Numbered from the stretch's first letter, positions 53,004-61,539 are shown. The stretch: 61,539 bases of DNA from Paenisporosarcina sp. TG20 (GCF_000286315.1 NZ_ALJG01000362.1:1-61539); one strand, 5' to 3'. Numbers and translations are program-made. The notes: generated from the letters alone by a model not told the origin.

Positions 53004-53036
53004 AAAAGGAGGGAGCTCATGTTCCTTCCTTTTTTG
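53004..53036 (+). terminator. Terminator after khpA
   Basis: An imperfect stem AAAAGGAGGGA with TCCTTCCTTTT, then TTG. Loop GCTCATGT. Confidence 0.75.
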
Positions 53037-53235
53037 TACTTTGAAAAGTATAAATTTTTAAAAGAAGTTCAACTTACTAAGATATATTTAATTTCGAGGG
53101 TAGCTTGCGTGTTCTTCAATTTAGGCTCACCAAAAGTGTTTAGCTTCAAGAGTCAACAAGCGGTTGTTCTACAAGGAGTCTGAAGATTTCAAGTTAGAAT
53201 ATCGCTTTGTGTTTTTCTTAAAAGGAGTGATTTAA
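53037..53235 (+). other. Leader region of rimM with possible stem-loop
   Basis: About 200 bases without a gene where B. subtilis carries ylqD. Around 53148-53185 a foldback can form: CTTCAaGA / TCTGAAG outside, AACAA-GCGG-TTGTT inside. No promoter of good quality was found, although one is expected after the terminator at 53004-53036. AAGGAGTGA for rimM is at 53222-53230. Confidence 0.35.
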
Positions 53236-53751
53236 TTGAATTGGTATAATGTGGGTAAAATTGTCAATACACATGGGATTAAAGGAGAGGTCCGTGTTAT
53301 TTCAAGTACGGATTTCCCTGAAGAGCGTTATGTAGTTGGCAACAAGCTTAATTTATTTAAAGAAGATATAAAGACACCTACGGTATTGACTATAGCGAGC
53401 CACCGTACACATAAAAATTTTGATCTTTTGACATTTGAAGGTTACTTAACACTCGAGATGGTACAAGACCTGCGAGATGGAGTTTTAAAAATATCTGAAA
53501 ATCAATTGTCTGAACTAGAAGGACATGAATACTACTTCCATGAAATTATTGGTTGTACGGTATTTGGAGAAGATGGTCAAGAAATTGGTGTTATTACTGA
53601 TATTTTACAAACTGGTGCAAACGATGTTTGGACTGTAAAACCTGCACAGGGTAAAGATCATTATATTCCATATATTGAAGATGTCGTAAAAGAAATTGAC
53701 ATTGCTGAAAAGAAAATCACTATCGAAATTTTGGATGGTTTATTGTCATGA
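53236..53751 (+). CDS. rimM: Ribosome maturation factor RimM
   Basis: Helps 30S head assembly through protein S19. It has an N-terminal RimM barrel ([17 protein letters not shown]) and a C-terminal PRC barrel (about 95-170). It is 171 residues long. The TTG start is 6-7 bases after AAGGAGTGA. It overlaps trmD by ATGA. Confidence 0.96.
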   Translation: MNWYNVGKIVNTHGIKGEVRVISSTDFPEERYVVGNKLNLFKEDIKTPTVLTIASHRTHKNFDLLTFEGYLTLEMVQDLRDGVLKISENQLSELEGHEYYFHEIIGCTVFGEDGQEIGVITDILQTGANDVWTVKPAQGKDHYIPYIEDVVKEIDIAEKKITIEILDGLLS

Positions 53752-54488
53752 TCAACATTCATGTCTTGTCCCTTTTTCCAGAAATGTTTACAGGTGTCTT
53801 TGGGACCTCCATTTTAAAAAAAGCACAAGATAAAGAAGCTGTTTCGATAGAAGTAACTGATTTTAGAGCGTATTCGGGTAATAAACACAACCAGGTTGAT
53901 GATTATCCTTATGGTGGTGGTGCAGGTATGGTTTTAAAAGCAGAGCCCTTATTTCAAGCTGTAGAGGCAATAACTGTATCCACTACTAAACCTCGAATAA
54001 TTTTAATGTGTCCACAAGGTCAGCGATTTACCCAAGCGAAAGCAGAAGAGTTAGCCCAAGAAAAAGAGTTGATTTTCCTATGTGGTCACTATGAGGGGTA
54101 TGATGAACGAGTTCGAGAATACTTGGTTACTGATGAAATCTCTATTGGTGATTTTGTTTTAACAGGAGGAGAACTTGGTGCAATGACTGTCATCGATAGT
54201 GTTGTAAGGTTATTACCCGGGGTGCTAGGTAATGGTGAGTCGCCCGTGCAAGACTCTTTTTCTACTGGTATACTCGAACACCCACACTATACTAGACCTG
54301 CAGAGTTTAGAGGAATGAAAGTTCCTGATGTTCTACTTTCTGGCAATCATGCCAAAATCAACTTATGGCGGCGTGAACAATCTTTATATCGCACATGGAA
54401 TAGGCGTGCTGACCTGTTAGGGAATACTGAACTAACCCCTGCTGAAAAAGAATTAATTGTTCAATGGGAAAAAGAAAAATATAATTGA
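53748..54488 (+). CDS. trmD: tRNA (guanine-37-N1)-methyltransferase
   Basis: Methylates G37 next to the anticodon and so prevents frameshifting. It is a trefoil-knot SPOUT enzyme. Motifs are [14 protein letters not shown], the SAM-binding [12 protein letters not shown] and [14 protein letters not shown]. It is 246 residues long. It is coupled to rimM. Confidence 0.97.
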   Translation: MINIHVLSLFPEMFTGVFGTSILKKAQDKEAVSIEVTDFRAYSGNKHNQVDDYPYGGGAGMVLKAEPLFQAVEAITVSTTKPRIILMCPQGQRFTQAKAEELAQEKELIFLCGHYEGYDERVREYLVTDEISIGDFVLTGGELGAMTVIDSVVRLLPGVLGNGESPVQDSFSTGILEHPHYTRPAEFRGMKVPDVLLSGNHAKINLWRREQSLYRTWNRRADLLGNTELTPAEKELIVQWEKEKYN

Positions 54489-54495
54489 TGCTGTC

Positions 54496-54524
54496 TTGCT
54501 TACTTAAGAAAAAAGTGGTATAAT
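54496..54524 (+). promoter_or_regulatory. Promoter of rplS
   Basis: TTGCTT (54496-54501) and TATAAT (54519-54524) are 17 bases apart. Confidence 0.87.
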
Positions 54525-54529
54525 TTATT

Positions 54530-54606
54530 CTGTACTTCTATGTGAAGTACCGAACTACGGTGTTCCGCTGCAGCCACAGTCGCTGGCAAGAACATCTGTC
54601 TAAGGA
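54530..54606 (+). promoter_or_regulatory. L19 leader (autoregulatory RNA)
   Basis: The 5' leader of rplS begins with a perfect hairpin GTACTTC-TATGT-GAAGTAC (54532-54550). A second element with GGTGTTC and GAACATC arms around GC-rich CTGCAGCC follows. This matches the L19 leader described in Firmicutes, to which L19 is thought to bind. Assignment is by position and shape, not by a covariance search. Confidence 0.75.
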
Positions 54607-54615
54607 GAGAAAAAA

Positions 54616-54960
54616 ATGCAAAATATTATTACAGAGATTACTAAAGAACAACTTCGTACGGATCTTCCAAACTTCCGTCCTGGTGACACAGTACGTGTCC
54701 ACGTTAAGGTCGTTGAGGGAACTCGCGAACGTATCCAAATGTATGAAGGCGTTGTAATTAAACGTCGTGGTGGTGGAGTAAGTTCTACTTTCACTGTGCG
54801 TAAAATTTCCTATGGTGTAGGTGTTGAACGTACATTCCCAGTACACACACCAAAAATCGCTCAATTAGAAGTTCTTCGTCGTGGTAAAGTACGTCGTGCG
54901 AAATTGTACTACTTACGTGAATTACGTGGTAAAGCAGCTCGTATTAAAGAAATTCGATAA
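54616..54960 (+). CDS. rplS: 50S ribosomal protein L19
   Basis: A 114-residue ribosomal protein at the 30S-50S interface, ending in the basic [18 protein letters not shown] precedes the ATG. It has its own promoter, leader and terminator. Confidence 0.98.
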   Translation: MQNIITEITKEQLRTDLPNFRPGDTVRVHVKVVEGTRERIQMYEGVVIKRRGGGVSSTFTVRKISYGVGVERTFPVHTPKIAQLEVLRRGKVRRAKLYYLRELRGKAARIKEIR

Positions 54961-54970
54961 TAGTCAATTC

Positions 54971-55008
54971 AGAAAGAGAGCTTGGAAATCAAGCTCTCTT
55001 TCTTTTTG
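54971..55008 (+). terminator. Terminator after rplS
   Basis: A perfect 13-bp stem AGAAAGAGAGCTT with AAGCTCTCTTTCT, followed by TTTTG. Confidence 0.92.
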
Positions 55009-55063
55009 CTTGTCATTACAATTACTTGTACAATAAATATAACTGAACCTAGGAGGCAAGAAT

Positions 55064-55627
55064 ATGGAAGAAACCCAAAAGAAGAAAAATGAGGTTTGGG
55101 AATGGACGAAAGCATTACTAATTGCATTTGGCCTTGCCTGGTTCATCCGTTATTTTTTATTTACACCAATTATAGTTGATGGTCAATCGATGATGCCAAC
55201 TCTTGAAGACGGAGATCGTATGATTGTAAACAAAATTGGCTATCAAGTAGGAGAGCCAGACCGCTATGATATTGTAGTGTTTCATGCGCCTGAGAAAAAA
55301 GATTACATAAAACGTATTATTGGATTACCAGGTGATCATGTTGCATATAAAAATGATCAGTTATATATAAATGGGAAAGAACAACCTGAATACTATTTAG
55401 ATGTGTATAAAGAAGGAATATCAGAGGGTACATTAACTGAAGATTTCACTCTTGAAGAAACACCTGCTCAGGTGTCAATTATTCCTGAAGGGTATGTATT
55501 TGTCATGGGAGATAATCGCAGGAACAGTAAAGACAGTCGTCATATTGGTGTGATTTCAACAGAAGAAATAATAGGGTACACAAGTGTTATCTTTTGGCCA
55601 ATACAAGAAATAGGACTTGTCGAGTAA
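55064..55627 (+). CDS. sipS: Type I signal peptidase
   Basis: A membrane-anchored serine-lysine protease that releases secreted proteins. It has one N-terminal membrane helix (about 14-33), nucleophile Ser42 in DGQSMMPT and general base Lys83 in DYIKRIIGLPGD. The GDNRRNSKDSR box lies near the C-terminus. It is 187 residues long. AGGAGG precedes the ATG. TTGTCA at 55010-55015 with TAAATA 18 bases further may be its promoter. This locus is between rplS and rbgA in several Bacillales, though not in B. subtilis. Confidence 0.95.
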   Translation: MEETQKKKNEVWEWTKALLIAFGLAWFIRYFLFTPIIVDGQSMMPTLEDGDRMIVNKIGYQVGEPDRYDIVVFHAPEKKDYIKRIIGLPGDHVAYKNDQLYINGKEQPEYYLDVYKEGISEGTLTEDFTLEETPAQVSIIPEGYVFVMGDNRRNSKDSRHIGVISTEEIIGYTSVIFWPIQEIGLVE

Positions 55628-55646
55628 CGTAGGAGGAGATTAATAC

Positions 55647-56510
55647 ATGACCATTCAATGGTTTCCAGGTCATATGGCCAAAGCACGTCGTGAAGTAACG
55701 GAAAAATTAAAATTAGTTGATATTATTTTTGAATTGATTGATGCAAGATTGCCTCTTTCTTCAAGAAATCCAATGATTGATGAAGTTATTGGTCAAAAGA
55801 CAAGGTTATTGATATTAAATAAAGCTGATATGGCAGATGACTTCCAAACGAGGAAATGGATAAACTATTTTGAAGAGCGTGGTCATCGTGCTGTAGCTAT
55901 TAACTCATTTGAAGGTAAAGGCCTTCAACAGGTAACCAATGCTGCGAAAGAATTGTTATTTGAAAAATGGGAACGCATGCGTCTTCGTGGGATTAAACCT
56001 CGTGCAATACGAGCTATGATTGTTGGAATTCCAAACGTTGGGAAATCAACATTAATCAATCGTTTAGCCAAGAAAAATCTTGCGAAAACAGGCAATACTC
56101 CCGGTATAACTAAAGCTCAACAATGGATTAAAGTAGAGAAGGAACTTGACCTATTAGATACACCAGGTATCTTATGGCCAAAGTTTGAAGATCCAGCAGT
56201 AGGCTACAAATTAGCTTTAACAGGTGCAATTAAGGATACGATTATTAATATGGAAGATTTGGCTGTATACGGCTTGCGATTTTTGGCGGAAAACTACCCA
56301 AAACGTATGGAGGAACGCTATAAATTGACTGGCATAGATGAAGAATTGGTCGATACCTTTGACCACATCGGAAAACTAAGACGTGTTTTTTCAGGCGGTG
56401 GCGAAGTTGATTATGATAAAGTAGCAGAACTTATTGTACGTGATATCCGCGGTCAACATCTTGGGAAATTGACTTTTGATATTGTAGAAGAAATGGTTGA
56501 GCCTTCTTAA
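55647..56510 (+). CDS. rbgA: Ribosome biogenesis GTPase RbgA (YlqF)
   Basis: Essential in B. subtilis for late 50S assembly (L16 incorporation). It is circularly permuted: G4 (NKADM) precedes G1 (GIPNVGKS at 127-134) and G3 (DTPGILWP). A C-terminal ANTAR-like RNA-binding part completes 287 residues. AGGAGG precedes the ATG; a strong terminator follows. Confidence 0.97.
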   Translation: MTIQWFPGHMAKARREVTEKLKLVDIIFELIDARLPLSSRNPMIDEVIGQKTRLLILNKADMADDFQTRKWINYFEERGHRAVAINSFEGKGLQQVTNAAKELLFEKWERMRLRGIKPRAIRAMIVGIPNVGKSTLINRLAKKNLAKTGNTPGITKAQQWIKVEKELDLLDTPGILWPKFEDPAVGYKLALTGAIKDTIINMEDLAVYGLRFLAENYPKRMEERYKLTGIDEELVDTFDHIGKLRRVFSGGGEVDYDKVAELIVRDIRGQHLGKLTFDIVEEMVEPS

Positions 56511-56553
56511 AAAAACCTTTTTTGCCTGTTCAAGGGTAAAAAAGGTTTTTTTG
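56508..56553 (+). terminator. Terminator after rbgA
   Basis: AAAAAACCTTTTTTgCC pairs with GGtAAAAAAGGTTTTTT around a short loop; a run of seven Ts ends it. The start touches the rbgA stop codon. Confidence 0.9.
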
Positions 56554-56585
56554 TGGTAAATAAAAGTATAAACTGTGATAAGGGT

Positions 56586-56765
56586 TTGACTAGCTCTTAT
56601 TTAGCTATAGGATAGTCTGTGAGCCGTGCTATGGGCTGAAAGATGGATTTATACGTCTTTCGTCCCTTTATGCGCAGGGGGATTGCTACAAGGGGCTCTT
56701 CACATGGGCGGGCTCGCAATAGAAGACGTGCGAGAATGAAAATTCGCTGTTCTTATAAATGTAAT
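56586..56765 (+). ncRNA. Candidate structured leader or small RNA upstream of rnhB
   Basis: After the rbgA terminator, TTGACT (56586-56591) with TAGGAT 16 bases later (56608-56613) is a plausible promoter. The following 150 bases are more GC-rich than the neighbouring non-coding DNA and can fold into a row of hairpins: GAGCC/GGCT (about 56620-56638), GAAAGATG/CGTCTTTC (about 56638-56661), GTCCC/GGGGAT (about 56662-56684) and a last foldback GAAT/ATTC before the rnhB ribosome-binding site. I do not recognise a known RNA family. Confidence 0.4.
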
Positions 56766-56778
56766 AGAGGTGAAATAC

Positions 56779-57543
56779 ATGGAAACAATAAAATCAATTG
56801 CTTTACAGCTTAAACAAGTCTCTCACCCGAATGAATGGACCAACAACCTTATACATGATAATCGGGAGGGTGTAAAAAAATTAATTGCTTCTTGGCAAAA
56901 ACAACAGCAACAACAAAAAGATCTACAATCAGCTCATTTAGAGAAAATTAATTACGATATAAGTTTTAAGCAATATAAACTAGACTTAGTCGCAGGAATT
57001 GATGAGGCAGGGAGGGGGCCGCTTGCTGGTCCAGTCGTAACAGCAGCAGTCATATTTGGAGAGTATCCAATTGAACTCATGGGAATTAATGATTCCAAAC
57101 AGTTATCGCGTTTAAAGAGAGATAATTACGCAGAGATAATAAAGAAACACGCACTCTCGTATTCAATACATATTCAACCAGTTGAACAGATTGATGAACA
57201 TAATATATACCAAGCGACCAAAGCCTCAATGACGCTAGCTGTCAAAAGTCTATCAATAGAACCTGATGTGCTATTAGTGGATGCAATGACACTTCCACTC
57301 CCGATTACTCAACATTCTATTATAAAAGGAGATACACAAAGTTTAGCAATTGCTGCTGCGTCGATATTAGCAAAAACAACACGTGATAACATAATGATTG
57401 AATTCGACAAAATCTATCCGGAATATAATTTTGCGAAAAATGCTGGATACGGGACATCTGACCATTTAGATGCATTAAAACAATATGGAGCAACAAATAT
57501 TCATAGAAAAACCTTTGAACCAATAAAAACGATGATTCGATAA
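56779..57543 (+). CDS. rnhB: Ribonuclease HII
   Basis: Removes ribonucleotides from DNA and RNA primers. The active-site motif GIDEAGRGPLAGPV has metal ligands Asp75 and Glu76; further acidic residues are in VDAM. It is 254 residues long with the extended N-terminus of Bacillus RnhB. The ATG at 56779 follows AGAGGTG; the GTG at 56770 is part of that site. Confidence 0.95.
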   Translation: METIKSIALQLKQVSHPNEWTNNLIHDNREGVKKLIASWQKQQQQQKDLQSAHLEKINYDISFKQYKLDLVAGIDEAGRGPLAGPVVTAAVIFGEYPIELMGINDSKQLSRLKRDNYAEIIKKHALSYSIHIQPVEQIDEHNIYQATKASMTLAVKSLSIEPDVLLVDAMTLPLPITQHSIIKGDTQSLAIAAASILAKTTRDNIMIEFDKIYPEYNFAKNAGYGTSDHLDALKQYGATNIHRKTFEPIKTMIR

Positions 57544-57587
57544 GAATTTCGAATATTTGTTGTTTACTATAAACTGATAGTCTTATG

Positions 57588-57616
57588 TGGACAATGCGTG
57601 ATAGGTTTAATACAAT
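57588..57616 (+). promoter_or_regulatory. Promoter of sucCD
   Basis: TGGACA (57588-57593) and TACAAT (57611-57616) are 17 bases apart. The TTGACA at 57636 is too close to the sucC ribosome-binding site to serve. Confidence 0.65.
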
Positions 57617-57664
57617 GGTTAAGGTAGTAAATTACTTGACAGAAGTTTGATTGGAGGACTTTAG

Positions 57665-58825
57665 ATGAATATCCATGAATATCAAGGTAAACAACTCCTC
57701 AGACAATATGGTGTGTCCGTGTCAACTGGTACAGTTGCTTTTTCTCCGGAAGAAGCAGTAAAAGCTGCAAAAGAACTTGGCACAGAAATTGTCGTGGTGA
57801 AAGCTCAAATCCATGCGGGTGGTCGTGGTAAAGCTGGCGGTGTTAAAATCGCGAAGAACTTAGAAGAAGTACGTGCGTACTCGAAAGAGCTTTTAGGTAA
57901 AGTCCTAGTAACTCACCAGACTGGTCCTGAAGGCAAAGAAATTAAGCGTCTACTTATTGAAGAAGGATGCGACATTAAGAAAGAGTACTACTTAGGTTTA
58001 GTTCTTGACAGTTCAACTTCTCGTGTAACTCTAATGGGTTCTGAAGAAGGTGGAGTAGATATTGAAGAAGTTGCTGAGTCAACTCCTGAAAAAATCTTTA
58101 AAGAACTAATTGATCCAGTTGTTGGATTAACAGGATTCCAAGCACGTCGTATGGCTTTCAATATGAACATTCCAGCTAAATTAGTAAACAAAGCTGCTAA
58201 ATTCATGCTTGGTTTATACCAAGTATTTATTGAAAAAGATGCAGCAATCGTTGAGATTAATCCACTAGTTGTTACTGGCGGCGGAGAAGTTATGGCACTT
58301 GATGCGAAGTTTAACTTCGATGCAAATGCTTTATACCGTCATAAGGACATCTTAGAATTACGTGACTACGATGAAGAAGATGCTAAAGAAATTGAAGCAT
58401 CTAAATATGACCTAAGCTATATCTCTTTAGAAGGCAACATCGGATGTATGGTAAACGGAGCTGGACTAGCTATGGCTACAATGGACACGATTAGCTATTA
58501 CGGCGGATCACCCGCTAACTTCCTTGACGTTGGGGGTGGTGCAACAGCTGAGAAAGTAACTGAGGCATTCAAAATTATCCTTTCAGATAAAAATGTTAAA
58601 GGTATTTTCGTTAACATCTTTGGTGGAATTATGAAATGTGACGTTATCGCTGAAGGCGTAATCACTGCTGCGAAAGAAGTTGGGTTACAAGTACCTCTAG
58701 TTGTTCGTTTAGAAGGAACAAACGTTGAACTTGGCAAGAAATTATTAAATGAATCTGGCTTAAACATTATTGCGGCTGGCTCTATGGCTGATGGCGCGCA
58801 ACAAATTGTTGAACTTGTAGGCTAA
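57665..58825 (+). CDS. sucC: Succinyl-CoA synthetase (ADP-forming), beta subunit
   Basis: The nucleotide-binding half of the TCA-cycle enzyme that makes ATP from succinyl-CoA. An ATP-grasp domain ([14 protein letters not shown] at about 47-60) is followed by a CoA-ligase domain with [10 protein letters not shown]. It is 386 residues long. TTGGAGG precedes the ATG. It is 18 bases from sucD. Codon use is more biased than in its neighbours, in keeping with high expression. Confidence 0.98.
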   Translation: MNIHEYQGKQLLRQYGVSVSTGTVAFSPEEAVKAAKELGTEIVVVKAQIHAGGRGKAGGVKIAKNLEEVRAYSKELLGKVLVTHQTGPEGKEIKRLLIEEGCDIKKEYYLGLVLDSSTSRVTLMGSEEGGVDIEEVAESTPEKIFKELIDPVVGLTGFQARRMAFNMNIPAKLVNKAAKFMLGLYQVFIEKDAAIVEINPLVVTGGGEVMALDAKFNFDANALYRHKDILELRDYDEEDAKEIEASKYDLSYISLEGNIGCMVNGAGLAMATMDTISYYGGSPANFLDVGGGATAEKVTEAFKIILSDKNVKGIFVNIFGGIMKCDVIAEGVITAAKEVGLQVPLVVRLEGTNVELGKKLLNESGLNIIAAGSMADGAQQIVELVG

Positions 58826-58843
58826 GAAAGGCAGGGACAAAAG

Positions 58844-59746
58844 ATGAGCGTGTATATTAATAAAGATACAAAAGTACTTGTACAAGGTATTACTGGATCA
58901 ACTGCTCTTTTCCATACAAAGCAAATGCTTGAGTATGGTACGAAAATCGTTGCTGGTGTTACACCAGGTAAAGGCGGTACTGAAGTTGAAGGTGTACCCG
59001 TTTTCAATACAGTAGAACAAGCTGTTGCAGCAACTGGCGCTAACGTGTCAGTTATTTATGTACCAGCTCCATTCGCTGCAGATGCTATTCTTGAAGCAGT
59101 TGATGCTGATTTAGATATGGCGATTTGTATTACTGAACATATTCCTGTACTTGATATGGTAAAAGTAAAACGCTATATGGAAGGCAAGAAAACGCGTTTA
59201 GTCGGACCAAACTGCCCTGGTGTTATTACACCTGACGAATGTAAAATTGGTATTATGCCAGGATACATTCACAAAAAAGGTCATGTAGGCGTTGTTTCAC
59301 GTTCTGGAACACTTACTTATGAAGCAGTACACCAACTTTCTGAAGAAGGTATTGGACAAAGTACAGCTGTAGGTATTGGTGGAGACCCAGTTAACGGAAC
59401 GAATTTCATCGATGTATTAATGGCATTCAATGAAGATCCTGATACGTATGCAGTAGTTATGATTGGTGAAATCGGCGGAACAGCAGAAGAAGAAGCTGCT
59501 GAGTGGATTAAAGCTAACATGACAAAACCTGTTGTAGGATTTATTGGTGGTCAAACAGCTCCTGAAGGTAAACGTATGGGACATGCCGGTGCGATTATTT
59601 CTGGTGGTAAAGGTACAGCTGCTGACAAAATCAAAGCTATGAACGCTGCTGGAATGGAAGTTGCAGCTACTCCATCAGTTATTGGTGAAACTTTAATCAA
59701 AGTGATTAAAGAAAAAGGCCTGTACGATGCATGTAAAACACATTAA
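58844..59746 (+). CDS. sucD: Succinyl-CoA synthetase (ADP-forming), alpha subunit
   Basis: Binds CoA and carries the phosphohistidine intermediate, His247 in GHAGAI. The N-terminal Rossmann part ([16 protein letters not shown]) binds Co[12 protein letters not shown] is also conserved. It is 300 residues long. A terminator lies just downstream. In B. subtilis dprA and topA follow; here the next 1.8 kb are repeats and insertion-sequence debris. Confidence 0.98.
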   Translation: MSVYINKDTKVLVQGITGSTALFHTKQMLEYGTKIVAGVTPGKGGTEVEGVPVFNTVEQAVAATGANVSVIYVPAPFAADAILEAVDADLDMAICITEHIPVLDMVKVKRYMEGKKTRLVGPNCPGVITPDECKIGIMPGYIHKKGHVGVVSRSGTLTYEAVHQLSEEGIGQSTAVGIGGDPVNGTNFIDVLMAFNEDPDTYAVVMIGEIGGTAEEEAAEWIKANMTKPVVGFIGGQTAPEGKRMGHAGAIISGGKGTAADKIKAMNAAGMEVAATPSVIGETLIKVIKEKGLYDACKTH

Positions 59747-59756
59747 TCAAAAATAA

Positions 59757-59800
59757 AAGCCAGAAACGTTGTTAACTCAACGTGTCTGGTTTTTTTATTT
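59757..59800 (+). terminator. Terminator after sucD
   Basis: A stem GCCAGA-a-ACGTTG with CAACGT-g-TCTGGT, 6-base loop, then seven Ts. Confidence 0.9.
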
Positions 59801-60087
59801 AAGGAAATACAAAAGTAGAGGATTTCAATATGCTTTCTTTTGTTGAAGCCACTGTAAACAAGATTGTTTAAATTGACACTTTTTCTTTTTACACAATTAT
59901 ATGGACTTACTCCAACTTTTCATGCGATTGAAGCAACTCTCTGTTCGAACGGGGAAACTCTTCGTATGAATGTGGCAATGAACCAATTTCCTCCTAATTT
60001 CTGTCTTCTTCACTTTTAAAAAAACCTGATTCGCTTACAGAGCGAATCAGGTCTTTTTAAAAACATACAAAAGTATATAAAATTGAT
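59801..60087. other. Intergenic debris with a possible minus-strand peptide
   Basis: No gene I can defend. On the minus strand AGGAGG at about 59991-59996 is followed by open frames near 59930-59986. One of them reads SNRELLQSHEKLE, which resembles short repeated peptides I recall from other Planococcaceae and suggests a further dispersed repeat. This is memory, not a search. Confidence 0.35.
60024..60057. terminator. Orphan bidirectional terminator
   Basis: A perfect 12-bp stem ACCTGATTCGCT with AGCGAATCAGGT, 5-base loop, A-run before and TCTTTTT after. There is no gene on either side that needs it; it may be left from a lost gene. Confidence 0.8.
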
Positions 60088-60267
60088 GTGCCAAGAACTA
60101 TGTACTCATGGTGTTTTTAGTATATAGAGACTAACATGCTAAAACGGTATTTCTTTGATGTGACTCTCGTAATTCGATTAATAAGAAGTCGTGATTTGCT
60201 TTTTTAGAAATGCAAGTTTCTACTAGTGGAAGAGAATTTTTTCCAGTGATATATTCTTGGTTAGTAA
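60088..60267. repeat. Dispersed repeat B, copy 2
   Basis: The second copy of the 180-base repeat at 18612-18790, in the same orientation. The ends match closely (GTGCCAAGAAC at left, CAGTGATATATTCTTG at right), with more change in the centre. Confidence 0.75.
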
Positions 60268-60336
60268 TCTTTGGTTTGCATATAAAAAACGTCCTATATT
60301 TAAGGAGGCCACTGAAAAAGTCCTCAAAAGAAATTC

Positions 60337-60378
60337 AAAGCGAGTAAGTGAACGATATATTGTTCACTTACTCGCTTT
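60337..60378. repeat. Perfect 17-bp inverted repeat at the left of an IS remnant
   Basis: AAAGCGAGTAAGTGAAC and its exact complement flank an 8-base loop and end in TTTTT. It lies between a segment resembling an IS end (CCACTGAAAAAGTCC, 60309-60323) and the transposase. Such hairpins in insertion sequences can block outside transcription from reaching the transposase. Confidence 0.7.
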
Positions 60379-60391
60379 TTATATGGAACCC

Positions 60392-60556
60392 GTTGACTTC
60401 CGTTCCAGGCGGACGCGTTCCGCCGGCATGGCTTCAGCCGCTTCCCTCGCTCCTGCGATTACTCGTCGCAAATACAAAGACATTCGCTACGCTCAGTCCA
60501 GGGTCTTCAGTTCAATGCTATTCCGGCTGGAGTCGCCGCCTTCCACTACAGTCAAC
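60392..60556 (-). repeat. Repeat A, copy in reverse orientation inside the IS region
   Basis: The reverse complement begins with a GGCGACTCCAGC block and ends with CGTCCGCCTGGAACGGAAGT, matching copy 3 at 18893-19067. The ends are GTTGACT (60392-60398) and its complement AGTCAAC (60550-60556), a 7-base terminal inverted repeat. The internal hairpins differ from the other copies. Confidence 0.75.
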
Positions 60557-60647
60557 TAGTGTATGTCTACATCAAAAAAATTCTTGTATCTAAAAAGTCG
60601 TATTGTTGAAGTATAATAAAATAATATAAATGCAGGTGGTGCTCCTT

Positions 60648-61468
60648 GTGATTTCAAACCAAGAAACCCTTCATTTTAGTCCGTATATGGCGATTTTCGC
60701 TATGGTTGTGCCAAAAGATAATATGCTTCGTCAAATCAATAAACTTGTCGACTTTTCTTTTGTTCTCGAAGAATTAAAACATAAATATTGTCTCGAAAAC
60801 GGTTGCAATGCAGTGCCGCCGATTCGTATGTTCAAATATTATTACTCAAATCCATCTTTGATCATTCAGATATCGATGTCGTGGAACGCTCCAAAAAACG
60901 ATATGTCGTTTAAATATTTCCTTGATATGGCACCTGAATATTCTATGATTGACCCAAGTTAATTAACGAAATTCCGTAAACTCCGTCTTCCAGATGAGGG
61001 TTTATTCGATATGCTTATTGGGAAATCAGTTGAGATTGCATTGGAAAAAGAAATTATTAAAAGTAAATCGATTATCGTGGATGCCACACATCCAAAAGCA
61101 CGTTATAATCAAAAATCACCGAAAGAATTTTTACAAGAGAAATCCAAAATTGTTCGAAAAGCTGTCTATCAAATCGATGAGTCTATGAAAGAAAAATTTT
61201 CTTTAAAGCCTACTTCGGATGAAGTAGAAGTTGAATTGGACTATTGTCGACAAGTAATTTCAGTAGTAGAAAAAGAACCACAATTAGCGATGATTCCAGC
61301 TGTGAAAGAAAAATTAAATGTACTCAAAGAAGTTGTAGAAGATTTTACAGAACAACTTAGCTACTCCAATGATCCGGATGCACGTGTTGGATACAAAACA
61401 GTGGACTCTTCTTTCTTTGGTTACAAAATGCATATTGCGATAAGTGATGAACGAATTATTACAGCTGT
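60648..61468 (+). pseudogene. IS1182-family transposase, degraded
   Basis: A DDE transposase remnant beginning at GTG 60648 (MISNQETLHFSPYMAIFAMV). The IS1182 pattern DNMLRQINKLVDFSFVLEEL and later KSIIVDATHPKARYNQKSP are clear. Damage is visible: around 60840-60850 the frame shifts by two bases (an extra AT), and near 60890 a further base in an A-run restores it, so the residues between are garbled. A TAA at 60960-60962 stands where a Ser codon (TCA) is expected. From about 61466 the sequence changes to dispersed repeat A, so the C-terminal half is missing. Confidence 0.88.
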
Positions 61469-61539
61469 GAAGGCTAAGAACGCCACGTCCTGAGGCAACG
61501 CCTTCGTGACCAACACACTGTTGGCCTGAGGAGACTCAC
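61466..61539 (+). repeat. Repeat A, copy cutting the transposase (runs off the window)
   Basis: It matches 18961-19030: AAGAACGCC, GAGGCAACGCCTTCGTGACC, the CCAACA-CAC-TGTTGG hairpin and GGCCTGAGGAG. The join with the transposase frame lies at about 61465, after DERIITAV. The right part is outside the window. Confidence 0.75.

Noticed and set aside
57636-57641. TTGACA directly before sucC
   Set aside because: It is too close to the ribosome-binding site; TGGACA-17-TACAAT upstream is better.
60257-60593. Two + frames of 81-100 codons upstream of the transposase
   Set aside because: They cross the IS-end hairpin and reverse-oriented repeat A; composition is that of the repeat.

Overview
The window is a stretch of low-GC chromosome from an endospore-forming member of the Bacillales. 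Gene order and protein sequence fit the Planococcaceae side (Sporosarcina, Paenisporosarcina, Psychrobacillus or Lysinibacillus-like), but the genus is an inference. Signs are a spoVM gene, a T-box ileS leader, PyrR attenuators, a FapR box, TTG/GTG starts with strong Shine-Dalgarno sites, and a gene order that follows Bacillus subtilis from ylmH to sucD. Almost everything is on the + strand. Exceptions are rqcH, rpmB and a small DUF3889 gene.

Layout: (1) 1-272, dispersed repeats. (2) 273-6357, ylmH, divIVA, T-box and ileS, lspA, rluD-type synthase. (3) 6338-18140, the complete pyrimidine operon pyrR-pyrP-pyrB-pyrC-carA-carB-pyrK-pyrD-pyrF-pyrE, with a promoter inside the end of the rluD-type gene and two PyrR attenuators. 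(4) 18141-20230, a repeat-rich island with one small secreted-protein gene. (5) 20231-34829, rqcH (minus strand), then gmk, rpoZ, coaBC, priA, def, fmt, rsmB, prpC, prkC, rsgA, rpe, thiN, spoVM. (6) 34841-41042, rpmB (minus strand), a yloU-type gene, fakA, sdaAB, sdaAA, recG. (7) 41384-45092, the FapR-controlled lipid genes fapR-plsX-fabD-fabG and then acpP. (8) 45160-56510, rnc, smc, ftsY, ylxM, ffh, rpsP, khpA, rimM, trmD, rplS, sipS, rbgA. (9) 56511-59800, a structured intergenic region, rnhB, sucCD. (10) 59801-61539, repeats and a decayed IS1182-type transposase cut by another copy of the repeat.

The genes cover cell division, de novo UMP synthesis, translation start and ribosome maturation, ribosome-associated quality control (YlmH and RqcH), PASTA-kinase signalling, phospholipid and fatty-acid precursor supply, SRP targeting and chromosome condensation. 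Compared with B. subtilis as I remember it, rlmN (rsmB-prpC), yloC and remA (before gmk), ylqD (khpA-rimM) and the genes between pyrE and rqcH are missing from their usual places.

The least explained material is non-coding. There is a family of GC-rich palindromic elements (A) with an attached terminator-like hairpin (D), two further two-copy repeats (B and C), and unassigned structured regions upstream of rnhB, rimM and gmk. No CRISPR array, tRNA or rRNA gene was seen.
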